Positions 30,638 to 39,751 of a stretch of 64,000 bases of DNA are shown piece by piece. Position numbers and translations under genes: made by a program. Position 1 is the stretch's first letter. Each line of letters starts with the position of its first letter. The notes under the pieces were generated by a model. The model was not told the DNA's origin, searched no databases, and saw only the letters and a program-made list of their open reading frames with translations. Origin of the DNA: Eubacterium maltosivorans (GTDB lineage: Bacteria > Bacillota > Clostridia > Eubacteriales > Eubacteriaceae). The stretch is taken from NCBI RefSeq assembly GCF_002441855.2, contig NZ_CP029487.1, positions 372,001-436,000 on the forward strand, read 5' to 3'.

Positions 30638-32433
30638 AGCAAAACGTTTTAGTCTGCTGCGGTACCGGTTGCCGGGCCAATGGGAGCCTGCTGGTTTTAG
30701 AGGCGCTTCAAAAAGCTGCCAGAAAGCATAAATCCGATATTGAGGTGTCGCCTCTGATCAAATCCACTGGCTGCAATGGCTTTTGTGAAAACGGCCCGAT
30801 CGTTAAAATTGAGCCGGCCGATATCTCTTATTATAAGGTTAAACCAGAAGACGCGGACAGCATCATAAAGGATACAGTACTTGGCGGAAAGATTATTGAG
30901 AAGCTTTTATATAAAGGAAATGATGGAAAACGCGTGCGCTCGCAGCATGAAAATCCATTCTACGCGCCACAGAAAAAGTGGGTGCTGCATAACATAGGGG
31001 AGATTGACCCGACCAATATCGACGATTATATCGCCAGAGGAGGATATAGTGCTTTAAAAAAAGCCTTATCCATGGATGCGGACAGGATCATTGGGAAGGT
31101 AGAAGATTCAGGTATCCGGGGCCGCGGTGGTGCAGGGTTCCCCACTGGAACAAAATGGCGTCAAGCGTTAAAGTATGAATCGGATGTAAAATATGTAGCA
31201 TGTAATGGTGATGAGGGTGATCCTGGAGCTTTTATGGACCGGTCAATACTGGAGGGCGACCCGCACTCTGTTATTGAAGGGATGATTATCTGTGCCTGTG
31301 CTATTGATGCGCAGGAAGGCTATATGTATATCCGTGATGAGTACGGTCTGGCAGTAGAAAACTGCAAAATTGCACTGCAGCAGGCAAGAGAAAAGGGATT
31401 CTTGGGAGATTCTGTTATGGGAACAGGCAAAGCCTTTGATATTCAGATTGTTCGGGGCGGCGGCGCTTTTGTCTGCGGCGAATCCACTGCGCTGATGGCG
31501 TCGGTAGAGGGCCGGGTAGGTGAGCCGAGAGCAAAGTATATCCGCTCTGTCCAGAGAGGGCTGTGGAACAGGCCAACCGTTTTGAATAATGTTGAAACCC
31601 TGGCGAATATTCCGAGAATTATCCAGGATAGCGGCGCGAAATTTAAGGAATTAGGAACAGAAAAGAGTAGCGGTACAAAGGTCTTTGCCCTGGTCGGCAA
31701 GGTCAAGCGTACCGGTCTGGTTGAAATACCAATGGGGAGTACCCTGAGGCATTTGATCTATGACATTGGCGGGGGAATCCCGGGAGACCGTCCCTTTAAG
31801 GCTGTGCAGACCGGCGGTCCATCGGGCGGCTGTATTCCTGCTGAGCTTTTAGATCTGCCCATGGATTTTGATACCCTCACCAGCTATGGCGCCATGATGG
31901 GGTCTGGCGGTGTGATTGTCATGGATGACCGGAGCTGTATGGTTGAGGTTGCCCGATATTATATTGAATTCCTGTGTGACGAATCCTGCGGTAAATGTAC
32001 ACCGTGCCGTGAAGGACTGCGCCATCTTCTGACCATACTGACCGATATCTGTGAGGGCAGGGGCCAGGAAGGCGATATTGAGCTGATGGAAAAAATCTGC
32101 CATACCATGCAGGATGCATCTCTGTGCAGTCTTGGAAAAAGTGCCGCGAATCCAGTCCTGACCACCATAAAATATTTCCGGAACGAATATGAAGCGCATA
32201 TCAAGGAAAAACGATGTCCTGCCGGAGTCTGTCCGAAACTGACCGCTTTTGTGATCGATGAGGAAGCGTGCTGGGGCTGTATGCGCTGCTCCAAAGCATG
32301 CCCTGCCGGAGCAGTGAGCGGCGAGGTCAAAAAGCCGCATCATATTGATCCGGTTAAGTGTATTGCGTGCGGAAGTTGCCGAGAGGCCTGTAATTTTGAT
32401 GCGGTCGTTACTGTGAAAAGGGGTGAAGCGTAA
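30634..32433 (+). CDS. NuoF-like flavin subunit (bifurcating type)
   Basis: This is a 599-residue protein. The order is a thioredoxin-like [2Fe-2S] domain (VCCGTGCRANG, 1-90); the FMN/NADH core (RGRGGAGFPTGTKW about 166, NGDEGDPGAF about 191, GGGAFVCGESTALM about 276); a [4Fe-4S] site CGKCTPCREG (about 452); and two ferredoxin clusters near the end (CWGCMRCSKAC, CIACGSCREAC). This fusion is typical of HydB and Bfu-type subunits, where NAD(H) meets the FMN. It should pass electrons from the aldehyde enzyme to NAD+ and ferredoxin. Confidence 0.92.
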   Translation: MKQNVLVCCGTGCRANGSLLVLEALQKAARKHKSDIEVSPLIKSTGCNGFCENGPIVKIEPADISYYKVKPEDADSIIKDTVLGGKIIEKLLYKGNDGKRVRSQHENPFYAPQKKWVLHNIGEIDPTNIDDYIARGGYSALKKALSMDADRIIGKVEDSGIRGRGGAGFPTGTKWRQALKYESDVKYVACNGDEGDPGAFMDRSILEGDPHSVIEGMIICACAIDAQEGYMYIRDEYGLAVENCKIALQQAREKGFLGDSVMGTGKAFDIQIVRGGGAFVCGESTALMASVEGRVGEPRAKYIRSVQRGLWNRPTVLNNVETLANIPRIIQDSGAKFKELGTEKSSGTKVFALVGKVKRTGLVEIPMGSTLRHLIYDIGGGIPGDRPFKAVQTGGPSGGCIPAELLDLPMDFDTLTSYGAMMGSGGVIVMDDRSCMVEVARYYIEFLCDESCGKCTPCREGLRHLLTILTDICEGRGQEGDIELMEKICHTMQDASLCSLGKSAANPVLTTIKYFRNEYEAHIKEKRCPAGVCPKLTAFVIDEEACWGCMRCSKACPAGAVSGEVKKPHHIDPVKCIACGSCREACNFDAVVTVKRGEA

Positions 32434-33176
32434 TGGAAATCAAGATCAATGGTAAAGAATGTACCTGCGAAAAGGGAGAATTTCTGTTAGAAGTTGCGAA
32501 ACGTAATGGATTTGACATTCCAACGCTGTGCCATCACCCTGGTCTCGCGGAGCAGGGGTGCTGCAGGGTCTGTATTGTTGAGGTCGTGGAGAATGGAAGA
32601 AGCAAGGTTGTTGTCTCCTGCGTTTACCCATTGGAACGCCCCTGTGAGGTTTTCACAGACAGCGAAAAGATAAAAGAGGAGCGCTCCGTTATCTTGATGC
32701 TGCTGAAAACAAGGGCGCCTGCCAGCTTGGAAATACAGGCGATGTGTGATAAGTACGGTGTCTTTGAGACATCAAGGCTGAAACCTGTAGACGGTGAAAA
32801 GTGTATTTTATGCGGGCTTTGCGTCAAAGCCTGTGGGGCCCTTGGTACTGGCGCGATCTCAACCATTAACCGTGGTGTCACTAAAAAAGTTGCGACACCC
32901 TACGAAAATCCTTCGAATGATTGCATAGGCTGCACAAGCTGTGCTCAGGTCTGTCCGACAGGTGCAATTGAATGGTCCGAAGATGGCGAAACAAGGACGA
33001 TTTGGGGAAAAAATTTTGCATTGGCAAAATGTGAATCTTGTGGTAGAATTATAAGTACAGAAGCTGAGCTTCGCTTTGCGGGAGAAAGGGCAGGTGTGGA
33101 GACCAATTCCCTTTGTGAGAGCTGCCGTAAGAAGAGCATGGCTGATGTGCTTGCCCATACATATGGGATTGAGTAG
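32433..33176 (+). CDS. NuoG-like iron-sulfur subunit
   Basis: This is a 247-residue protein. The first 80 residues form a plant-type [2Fe-2S] domain (GFDIPTLCHHPGLAEQGCCRVC). A NuoG-like His-Cys region and two [4Fe-4S] sites follow (CILCGLCVKAC, CIGCTSCAQVC). The end is a zinc-ribbon-like pair (CESCGR...CESCRKK). Its ATG shares a base with the upstream stop, so translation is coupled. It is the last subunit of the complex and is followed by a terminator. Confidence 0.9.
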   Translation: MEIKINGKECTCEKGEFLLEVAKRNGFDIPTLCHHPGLAEQGCCRVCIVEVVENGRSKVVVSCVYPLERPCEVFTDSEKIKEERSVILMLLKTRAPASLEIQAMCDKYGVFETSRLKPVDGEKCILCGLCVKACGALGTGAISTINRGVTKKVATPYENPSNDCIGCTSCAQVCPTGAIEWSEDGETRTIWGKNFALAKCESCGRIISTEAELRFAGERAGVETNSLCESCRKKSMADVLAHTYGIE

Positions 33177-33188
33177 GAGATCTTAACC

Positions 33189-33226
33189 AGAAAAGCCTTC
33201 GGTGCCAAGGTGCCGGGGGCTTTTCT
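33189..33226 (+). terminator. terminator of the aldehyde oxidoreductase operon
   Basis: AGAAAAGCC pairs with GGCTTTTCT around an inner GC-rich hairpin. It lies 12 bp after the last subunit gene. Confidence 0.75.
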
Positions 33227-33309
33227 GTCGCATGCTTTTTTAAATTTTAATGAATTTATTTTTGGGGTATGTTATACTGTGCACATTATGTAATAGAGAA
33301 GGAAGCAGC

Positions 33310-34137
33310 ATGGATTATTTTTACGAACATTACTTTGCTCCACAAAACGTTGAGCCGCACAATCGTATTTTTTCACCGGAGCACCTTATCCTTTCATCAT
33401 TATTGATGATTTTTATTGTGGTCGTTATGGTCATACAGACTAAAAAACATGACCGGGGCTTCAGCCAGAAGCTGATCCGGGTTCTGGCAGCTGTCATGCT
33501 GGCCCTGGAGATTTTCAGAATCAGCTGGAGAACCTACTATTTTGGCTTTGACCTCAGAAATATTCGTTTTGACTGGTGTAACCAGGTATGTATCGCCCTG
33601 CCGTTGATCGTGTTGTTTAAGTGGGAAAAGGCTTACCCTTACATTGATGTCCTAGCTGTGATGGGCGGACTCATGGTACTCATCTACCCATTGTGGGTTT
33701 TCTATGATTATGGTGGAATTCACACCATGGCTGTGCAGAGCATGGTGTCTCACGGCCTCATGGTTTTAATCGCGCTGACCATGCCCTTTGCGGCAGATTA
33801 CAGGCCAGAAGTACGAAAGGCCTGGAAGCCGATAATTGGACTTAGCATCATCGCGGTTATCGCCTTTATCATGTCACATGCTTTAAACGAAAATTATCTT
33901 CTGATGCTGGGAGCACATGGTGTCCCGGTGATCGACCAGATACCTTATCCCTGGTACTGGCTCCTTGTGGCGCCGGCTTTGATCGGTCTGGTTACGCTGG
34001 TGACCAAAGGCTTGAGCCTGCTGGACGACCGGCTTCTTAGAAAGGTACAGCCAGATGCGGCAATGCTTTTAAATATGGATAGAGGAGCTTTAGATGAAAA
34101 TACTGATCGCATATCACAGCAAAAACGGAACGTCTGA
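33310..34137 (+). CDS. YwaF-like integral membrane protein
   Basis: This is a 275-residue protein with about seven membrane segments. I use the ATG at 33310 (MDYFYEHYFAPQNVEPHN) after GAAGGAAG; a frame from 33250 has no ribosome site. The pattern (FDWCNQVCIALPLIVLF, then HALNENYLLMLGAHGVP...WYWLLVAP) matches the YwaF/TP0381 family (TMEM164-like), of unknown function. Its last 44 bases overlap the flavodoxin gene in another frame, so the two are co-translated. Confidence 0.75.
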   Translation: MDYFYEHYFAPQNVEPHNRIFSPEHLILSSLLMIFIVVVMVIQTKKHDRGFSQKLIRVLAAVMLALEIFRISWRTYYFGFDLRNIRFDWCNQVCIALPLIVLFKWEKAYPYIDVLAVMGGLMVLIYPLWVFYDYGGIHTMAVQSMVSHGLMVLIALTMPFAADYRPEVRKAWKPIIGLSIIAVIAFIMSHALNENYLLMLGAHGVPVIDQIPYPWYWLLVAPALIGLVTLVTKGLSLLDDRLLRKVQPDAAMLLNMDRGALDENTDRISQQKRNV

Positions 34138-34588
34138 GAAATGTGCCCGGCTGCTGTTAAGGCAGGTAGGAGAAGCAGATTTGGCGGATCTTAAGAAAAA
34201 GACGCCTGATTTTAACGCCTATGATCTTATCGTTATCGGCGGCTCTATCCGTATGGGAATGTATACGCGTCCGGTGCGGAAGGCTCTCAAAAAGTATGAA
34301 GGTACTCTGGAACAGAAAAAGGTGATATATTTTATTAACTGCGCTTTTCCAGAGAACAAGGAAAAATATTATAAAGATAATATTTCTGAAAAGCTGAGGA
34401 AGCGTACCCTGGGCTGCTTTAACTTTGGCGGTGAGATGGACCTTGCGCGGTTAACGGGCTCGGACCGTATGATTGCGGCGACTGTGGCCCGCCAGTCACA
34501 GGGCAGCGGACATCCCCTTGCATCTATTGACGAGCGGGCCATTGAGCAATGCGCTGGCAGAATAGCGGCAATTAAAGAAAATATATAA
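34094..34588 (+). CDS. flavodoxin domain protein
   Basis: This is a 164-residue protein, MKILIAYHSKNGTSEKCARLL with the FMN phosphate loop (SKNGTSEK). IVIGGSIRMGMYTRPVRKAL and FINCAFPENKEKYYKDN follow. This is the flavodoxin_5/HemG-like subgroup, related to menaquinone-dependent protoporphyrinogen oxidase, though heme synthesis is not suggested by the neighbours. An AGGAG site lies within the end of the YwaF-like gene. Confidence 0.8.
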   Translation: MKILIAYHSKNGTSEKCARLLLRQVGEADLADLKKKTPDFNAYDLIVIGGSIRMGMYTRPVRKALKKYEGTLEQKKVIYFINCAFPENKEKYYKDNISEKLRKRTLGCFNFGGEMDLARLTGSDRMIAATVARQSQGSGHPLASIDERAIEQCAGRIAAIKENI

Positions 34589-34624
34589 TGGAAATATGGC
34601 ACTTCTGTCATCAACATGTTTTTC

Positions 34625-34667
34625 AAACACCGTTTTTGGGTATATCAAAACGGTGTTTTATTTAGTT
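34625..34667 (+). terminator. terminator after the flavodoxin gene
   Basis: AAACACCGTTTT pairs with AAAACGGTGTTT around a ten-base loop and is followed by TATTTA. Confidence 0.85.
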
Positions 34668-34721
34668 TAAGGATTTTTTTAAAAGTATGATGAAAATGAC
34701 AGGCGGAAAGGAGTATTCACG

Positions 34722-36002
34722 ATGAATTTTAAGGTGGATCAGGAACAAATGCTGCGTGATCTCAGAGGTTTGTTAAGCATCGCAAGCACGAATGGGGATG
34801 CCGGTGTCATAGATGAAATGACACCGCTCGGCAAAAATATTAATGACGCCATTGATTATATGCTGGCCATTGGAAAGCGTTTTGGCTTTGAAACCCAAAA
34901 CCTGGACGGGTGCTGCGGTATGGTTGACATGGGAGAGGGTGAGGAAATGGTCGGCGTGCTTGTGCATATTGACACCGTACCCGTTGGCGAAGGCTGGAGC
35001 GTTGATCCCTTTGACGGGACAGTGATTGATGGAAAGGTTTATGGCAGAGGCGCCAATGATGACAAGGGCCCGGCCATTGTGGCGCTGTATGCCATGAAAG
35101 CTCTGAAGGACAGCGGTGTGCCGATAAACAAGCGTATCCGTCTGATTATCGGCGGTGATGAGGAAAGCGGAACCTGGCGCTGTATGGATCGTTATAAAGA
35201 AACCGAGATCATACCAGACTATGCCTTTTCGCCGGACGCGTCCTATCCGGTTATCTTTGCCGAAAAGGGTATTCTCAAGGTTCAGATTCACAACAAGACT
35301 GATGTTGCAGGTGAGGATTTGACGCTGAAGGCCGGAAAACAGATCAATATAGTACCTGACTTTGCGGAGGCCGAGGCAGAAGGGCGAAGGTTTACGGCAA
35401 AGGGCAAGCCTGCCCACGCCATGGAACCGCAAAATGGTGTTAACGCGCTGTTAAAGCTGGGGCATGAGCTTAAAGAGACCGGAATCGATCATCCGTTTTT
35501 AACGCTTCTGGACAGAGCAAATGTGGAGGGATTCAATATTGCTATTTCAGACGAGGTTTCCGGTGAGCTGACGATTAATCCTGCCATTGGCAGGGTCGAT
35601 GAGCAGGGCTCAAGGCTGGAGTGCGATATCCGTTATCCGGTAACTGCGGATGTTGATGATATTATCGAGCGAATTCGCCAGTCTGTGGATCCTGTCGGTT
35701 ATGAGGTAGATGCAATGCAGATAGTTCCGCCGCTCTATGTTAAAAAGGACAGCCCGCTGGTACAGACATTACTGGGAGTGTACCGCGACATTACCGGTGA
35801 CAGGACAGAGCCCATGGCTATCGGAGGCGGTACCTACGCCCGGGCCTTTAACAACGCTGTGGCCTTTGGAGTACTGTTCCCTGGTGAACCAGATATGTGC
35901 CATCAGGTGGATGAATACTGGAGTGTAAAGGATATGATGGTGAACCTTCAGATCATTGCTGGTGCGCTTGCGGCTCTTGGTGTATCGAAAAGAGGCATGT
36001 AA
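34722..36002 (+). CDS. PepV-like M20 dipeptidase
   Basis: This is a 426-residue zinc peptidase of the M20 family. Metal and catalytic blocks are VHIDTVPVGEGW (His and catalytic Asp), RGANDDKGP (bridging Asp), GGDEESGTW (general-base Glu), FSPDASYPV (Asp) and MCHQVDEYWS (His). It cleaves dipeptides in the cytoplasm. It is coupled to the OPT transporter gene that starts at its last base, so the pair imports and digests small peptides. Confidence 0.9.
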   Translation: MNFKVDQEQMLRDLRGLLSIASTNGDAGVIDEMTPLGKNINDAIDYMLAIGKRFGFETQNLDGCCGMVDMGEGEEMVGVLVHIDTVPVGEGWSVDPFDGTVIDGKVYGRGANDDKGPAIVALYAMKALKDSGVPINKRIRLIIGGDEESGTWRCMDRYKETEIIPDYAFSPDASYPVIFAEKGILKVQIHNKTDVAGEDLTLKAGKQINIVPDFAEAEAEGRRFTAKGKPAHAMEPQNGVNALLKLGHELKETGIDHPFLTLLDRANVEGFNIAISDEVSGELTINPAIGRVDEQGSRLECDIRYPVTADVDDIIERIRQSVDPVGYEVDAMQIVPPLYVKKDSPLVQTLLGVYRDITGDRTEPMAIGGGTYARAFNNAVAFGVLFPGEPDMCHQVDEYWSVKDMMVNLQIIAGALAALGVSKRGM

Positions 36003-37918
36003 TGAAGGATGAATCAGCATTTAAGCCCTTTATTCCTGCGGACCGGGTTATGCCGGAGTTTACAGCTACTTCCATTATCCTCGGCTTGATACTGGCAGTG
36101 GTTTTTGGAGCTGCCAATGCATACCTGGGTCTGCGCGTTGGCCTGACCATCTCGGCGTCTATTCCCGCGGCGGTTATCTCCATGGGGGTTATCCGCCTCA
36201 TTCTCAAAAAAGATTCTATCCTGGAAAATAACATTGTGCAGACCATTGGGTCGGCTGGCGAATCAGTGGCTTCGGGCGCTATCTTTACGCTGCCCGCTTT
36301 GTTTATGTGGAGCCAGGAATGGGGAATCGCCAGTCCCTCTCTGGTTGAGATTGCCCTTATCGCTGTCTGCGGTGGCTTTCTGGGGATATTGTTTATGATT
36401 CCGCTGCGCAGGGCTTTGATTGTCAAAGAGCATGGCGTTCTGCCATACCCCGAAGGCACCGCCTGCGCCGAGGTATTACTGGCCGGTGAGGAGGGAGGCT
36501 CTAAAGCCTCCATTGTCTTTGCGGGTCTTGGCATCGCGGGCGTCTATAAATTTATCACAGATGGCCTGAAGCTGTTTCCCTCAGAAGTATCGTGGGAGAT
36601 CAAAGGGTATAAGGGAGCGGCCTTTGGCTGTGACGTGCTGCCCGCGCTTTTGGGCGTCGGTTATATCTGCGGCCCGAAGATCGCGTCTTATATGTTTTCA
36701 GGCGGCGTTTTAAGCTGGCTGGTCATCATGCCCCTTATCAGTATGTTCGCCGGTGACGCGGTGATCTTCCCAGGGACTGTGCCAATTTCGACACTGGACT
36801 CCTTTGGTATCTGGAGCAATTATGTCCGTTATATCGGTGCTGGTGCGGTGGCAGCGGGAGGAATCATCAGCCTGGTGAAATCCCTGCCTCTCATCGTCAG
36901 CACTTTTAAGCAGGCCATGAAAAGCTATTCTGGAAACAGCGGTCCGGAGATGCAGATCCGAACAGATCGGGATTTAAATATGAAGCTGGTCGCAGCTATG
37001 GTTTTAGTGATCATTTTAGTAATCTGGCTGGTGCCCGCTATCCCGGTTGATATTTTTGGCGCGCTAATCATTACGGTTTTTGGCTTTTTCTTTGCAACGG
37101 TTGCTTCACGGATCGTTGGTCTGGTTGGCAGCAGCAACAATCCGGTTTCGGGGATGACCATTGCCACACTGCTTATCGCTACAGTTATCTTTAAAGCCAT
37201 TGGGATGACCGGGCAGCCAGGGATGACTGGCGCCATTGCAGTAGGCTCGATCATTGCCATTATCGCAGCGATTTCCGGCGATACCTCGCAGGATTTAAAA
37301 ACTGGCTATATTGTGGGATCGACCCCTCAGAAACAGCAGATCGGTGAGCTGCTGGGTGTGATCATTTCCGCGCTGGCCATCGGCGGGATTCTTTACCTGC
37401 TCAACGCAGCCTGGGGCTACGGTTCTGCCGAGCTTCCCGCGCCACAGGCCGTTTTGATGAAAATGGTCGTGGAAGGCGTTATGGATGGAAACCTCCCCTG
37501 GACCCTTGTCTTTATCGGCGCGGGCATCGCAGTGGTGGTTGAAATTCTTGGGATTCCTGTTCTGCCTTTTGCTGTTGGGCTGTACCTGCCGGTACATTTA
37601 AACACAGCCATTATGGTGGGCGGCCTGGTGCGTCTTTTCTTTGAAAAAAAGAGAAAGGTGACCGAGAATCAGCGAAAGGAATTTTTAAATAAAGGCCTGC
37701 TCTACACCTCGGGCATGATTGCCGGGGAAGGTCTTGTGGGAATTTTGCTGGCGGTCTTTGCAGTGATCCCATTCGGCGCCGGCTATTTTGGCGATGTCCT
37801 GAACATTTCTGACCGCTTCTCGCTGGGGAGCATGGGCTCCATCGCCTTTTTTATCCTCCTGATTTTATCTGTCTTTAAGTTCTCAATCTGGAATAAGGAT
37901 AAGAAAGCATCACAATAA
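36002..37918 (+). CDS. OPT family oligopeptide transporter
   Basis: This is a 638-residue protein with about 14-16 hydrophobic segments. N-terminal AYLGLRVGLTISASIPAAVISMGV and the repeated NNPVSGMTIATL and SGDTSQDLKTGYIVG motifs are typical of bacterial OPT proteins, proton-driven carriers of oligopeptides or metal chelates. The ATG overlaps the end of the dipeptidase gene. The following PqqD-like gene starts within 10-25 bp, so the three may be one transcript. Confidence 0.92.
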   Translation: MKDESAFKPFIPADRVMPEFTATSIILGLILAVVFGAANAYLGLRVGLTISASIPAAVISMGVIRLILKKDSILENNIVQTIGSAGESVASGAIFTLPALFMWSQEWGIASPSLVEIALIAVCGGFLGILFMIPLRRALIVKEHGVLPYPEGTACAEVLLAGEEGGSKASIVFAGLGIAGVYKFITDGLKLFPSEVSWEIKGYKGAAFGCDVLPALLGVGYICGPKIASYMFSGGVLSWLVIMPLISMFAGDAVIFPGTVPISTLDSFGIWSNYVRYIGAGAVAAGGIISLVKSLPLIVSTFKQAMKSYSGNSGPEMQIRTDRDLNMKLVAAMVLVIILVIWLVPAIPVDIFGALIITVFGFFFATVASRIVGLVGSSNNPVSGMTIATLLIATVIFKAIGMTGQPGMTGAIAVGSIIAIIAAISGDTSQDLKTGYIVGSTPQKQQIGELLGVIISALAIGGILYLLNAAWGYGSAELPAPQAVLMKMVVEGVMDGNLPWTLVFIGAGIAVVVEILGIPVLPFAVGLYLPVHLNTAIMVGGLVRLFFEKKRKVTENQRKEFLNKGLLYTSGMIAGEGLVGILLAVFAVIPFGAGYFGDVLNISDRFSLGSMGSIAFFILLILSVFKFSIWNKDKKASQ

Positions 37919-37926
37919 AAAATGGA

Positions 37927-38352
37927 TTGGAGGTGTTTGAAATAAAACACAGATATTCACATAAAAAAGAAAATTATCTGGACTATGTTCCATCACACAA
38001 CACCGTATATACCTATACTAAAAACAAACGCGGCCTTATAACCATCCGTGTGCCAAATACCGGATGGATCAACCAGATGGCGCAGTGGTTTTTTGGTATG
38101 CCGAAGGTCAGCTCTATCCAGCTGGATGCCTACGGCAGCTATGTCTGGGAGCAGATAGACGGCAAGAGAGATGTGCTGGCACTGGCCTGCCTAATGAAAG
38201 AACGCTTCGGGCAAAAGGCCGAGCCGCTCTATGAACGGCTGATTCGATTTCTTGAAACGCTCAGGGAAAATAAATACATCCACCTGAACAAAGGTGGAGA
38301 AGAAATACAGGAGGCAGGCCATGCGTCGAAGCGGTGCTGCCATGAAGCCTGA
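37927..38352 (+). CDS. PqqD-like protein
   Basis: This is a protein of up to 141 residues with a PqqD-type domain (SSIQLDAYGSYVWEQIDGKRDVLALACLMKERFG...RLIRFLETLRENKYIHL). PqqD domains bind peptide substrates of radical SAM enzymes, but none is adjacent, so another peptide-binding role is possible. The start is uncertain: the frame opens with TTG at 37927, and GGAGG at 37929-37933 overlaps the first codons, so a later non-ATG codon may be used. A terminator follows. Confidence 0.7.
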   Translation: MEVFEIKHRYSHKKENYLDYVPSHNTVYTYTKNKRGLITIRVPNTGWINQMAQWFFGMPKVSSIQLDAYGSYVWEQIDGKRDVLALACLMKERFGQKAEPLYERLIRFLETLRENKYIHLNKGGEEIQEAGHASKRCCHEA

Positions 38353-38360
38353 CAGGAATG

Positions 38361-38391
38361 AAAAAGAGTTGTTTTAAACAGCTCTTTTTTT
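38361..38391 (+). terminator. terminator after the PqqD-like gene
   Basis: AAAGAGTTGTTT pairs with AAACAGCTCTTT (one G-U pair) and is followed by TTTT. Confidence 0.8.
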
Positions 38392-38452
38392 GAGCGTTGG
38401 AATAAAAAGTTTGGTATAATAACAGTATGCTAAAGAAACAAGGTGAGCCTTA

Positions 38453-38956
38453 ATGAATAACTTAGTAATTCATACCATCGAACCCTTTTGTCCGCCAGAC
38501 GCGCGGATATTGATCTTAGGCACTATCCCATCGCCTAAGTCCAGAGAGTTTGGTTTTTATTACGGACATCCTCAAAACCGATTCTGGCGGGTTTTGTCCG
38601 ATATTTTAAATCAGCCCAAGCCAGAGACTAACGAGGAAAAGAAAGCCTTTTTAAAAGGAAATAACATCGCTCTCTGGGATGTGCTGGCCGCCTGTAATAT
38701 CGATGGAGCCAGTGACAGCAGCATCAAAAATCCTGTTCCAAATGATTTCACAGAGGTTTTGGGCAGGGGAACGATAAAAGCCGTTTTTACTACCGGGGCA
38801 AAGGCGACGGCGCTTTATAAAAAATACTGTTACCCCACAACCGGCGTGCCTTCTATTTTATTGCCATCCACCAGCCCGGCCAACTGCCGGCTTAAATATG
38901 AAGATTTAAAACAGGCCTATCGTGTGATTTTAAAGCCGTTGAGGGGAGAAGACTGA
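38453..38956 (+). CDS. uracil-DNA glycosylase superfamily, hypoxanthine type
   Basis: This is a 167-residue DNA repair enzyme. ILILGTIPSPKSREFGFYYGHPQNRFWRVL is the motif I region of the family 6 (hypoxanthine/deoxyinosine) and Mug-like glycosylases, and LLPSTSPANCR is the second motif. It removes deaminated bases from DNA. Its stop overlaps the start of the Crp/Fnr gene (ATGA-type junction). Confidence 0.85.
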   Translation: MNNLVIHTIEPFCPPDARILILGTIPSPKSREFGFYYGHPQNRFWRVLSDILNQPKPETNEEKKAFLKGNNIALWDVLAACNIDGASDSSIKNPVPNDFTEVLGRGTIKAVFTTGAKATALYKKYCYPTTGVPSILLPSTSPANCRLKYEDLKQAYRVILKPLRGED

Positions 38957-39627
38957 TGGATGAAATAATCGTAAAAACCTTTGAGGGCGTATGCAGTGAT
39001 ACATTCGAATATCTGACAACGCCTGGAAAGGTGCGTTGCTACCGAAAGGGCGACCACCTTTTCAGAGACCGCGAGACAACCCCTTATGTGTTTGTGATTT
39101 TATCGGGAAAGGCATCCCTTTATAAAATTGGAGAGAACGGGCAGAAGAAAGTCGCTTTTATTTTGGGCCCGGGTGAACTGATCAATGAGGATATCCACCC
39201 TGAGACTACGTCCTCTGTGAGCTGTGAAGCCTTTGAGAATCTGGAAGCTCTGTGCATTGAAAAAGCAGAGCTCAGAGAGTGGATGAAGAAGGATTTTGGA
39301 CTGACAGAGATCGTACTGAACGCAGCCAACAGAAAGGTGCGGCGACTGTACAGGCAGCTGAAAAATACGACCGGCGTACTGAAGGTGGAAAGACGCGTAG
39401 CCGCCAAGCTGTGGAAACTGGCCAATGATTACGGCGTGGACAGCCCGTATGGCCGCACCATTGATCTGGATATCAGCATTACCTATCTGGCCGATTTGAT
39501 GGGCTCGCCGAGAGAAACGATCTCAAGGGCATTAAAGCTCTTAAATACACAAAAGCTAATCCGGCAGGATAAAGGCCGGATTACAGTGGTGGATATGAAC
39601 GCTCTATCCGATTATTTTAAGCAATAG
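38956..39627 (+). CDS. Crp/Fnr family regulator
   Basis: This is a 223-residue protein with an N-terminal cyclic-nucleotide-binding fold (about 20-125) and a C-terminal winged helix (ITYLADLMGSPRETISRALKLLNTQKLIRQDKGRITVVDMNAL). The N-terminal half has no cluster of Cys residues, so an Fnr-type iron-sulfur sensor is unlikely. It overlaps the DNA glycosylase gene and is followed by a terminator. The regulon is unknown. Confidence 0.9.
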   Translation: MDEIIVKTFEGVCSDTFEYLTTPGKVRCYRKGDHLFRDRETTPYVFVILSGKASLYKIGENGQKKVAFILGPGELINEDIHPETTSSVSCEAFENLEALCIEKAELREWMKKDFGLTEIVLNAANRKVRRLYRQLKNTTGVLKVERRVAAKLWKLANDYGVDSPYGRTIDLDISITYLADLMGSPRETISRALKLLNTQKLIRQDKGRITVVDMNALSDYFKQ

Positions 39628-39629
39628 AT

Positions 39630-39650
39630 GGCAGGCTTTGGCCTGCCTTT
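39630..39650 (+). terminator. terminator after the Crp/Fnr gene
   Basis: GGCAGGC pairs with GCCTGCC around TTTG, followed by TTT. It is short but well placed, 3 bp after the stop. Confidence 0.65.
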
Positions 39651-39692
39651 GCTGTCTTTTGGACTAAAAATCTGTCTGTTGGGCACTCGTTA

Positions 39693-39721
39693 TTGCTTTT
39701 GCGGGCAAAAGGACTTATAAT
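39693..39721 (+). promoter_or_regulatory. promoter of the LytTR operon
   Basis: TTGCTT (39693-39698) and TATAAT (39716-39721) are 17 bases apart, 30 bp upstream of the response-regulator start. Confidence 0.6.
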
Positions 39722-39751
39722 GAAATTACATCGAAGGGAGAAAAATGCATC

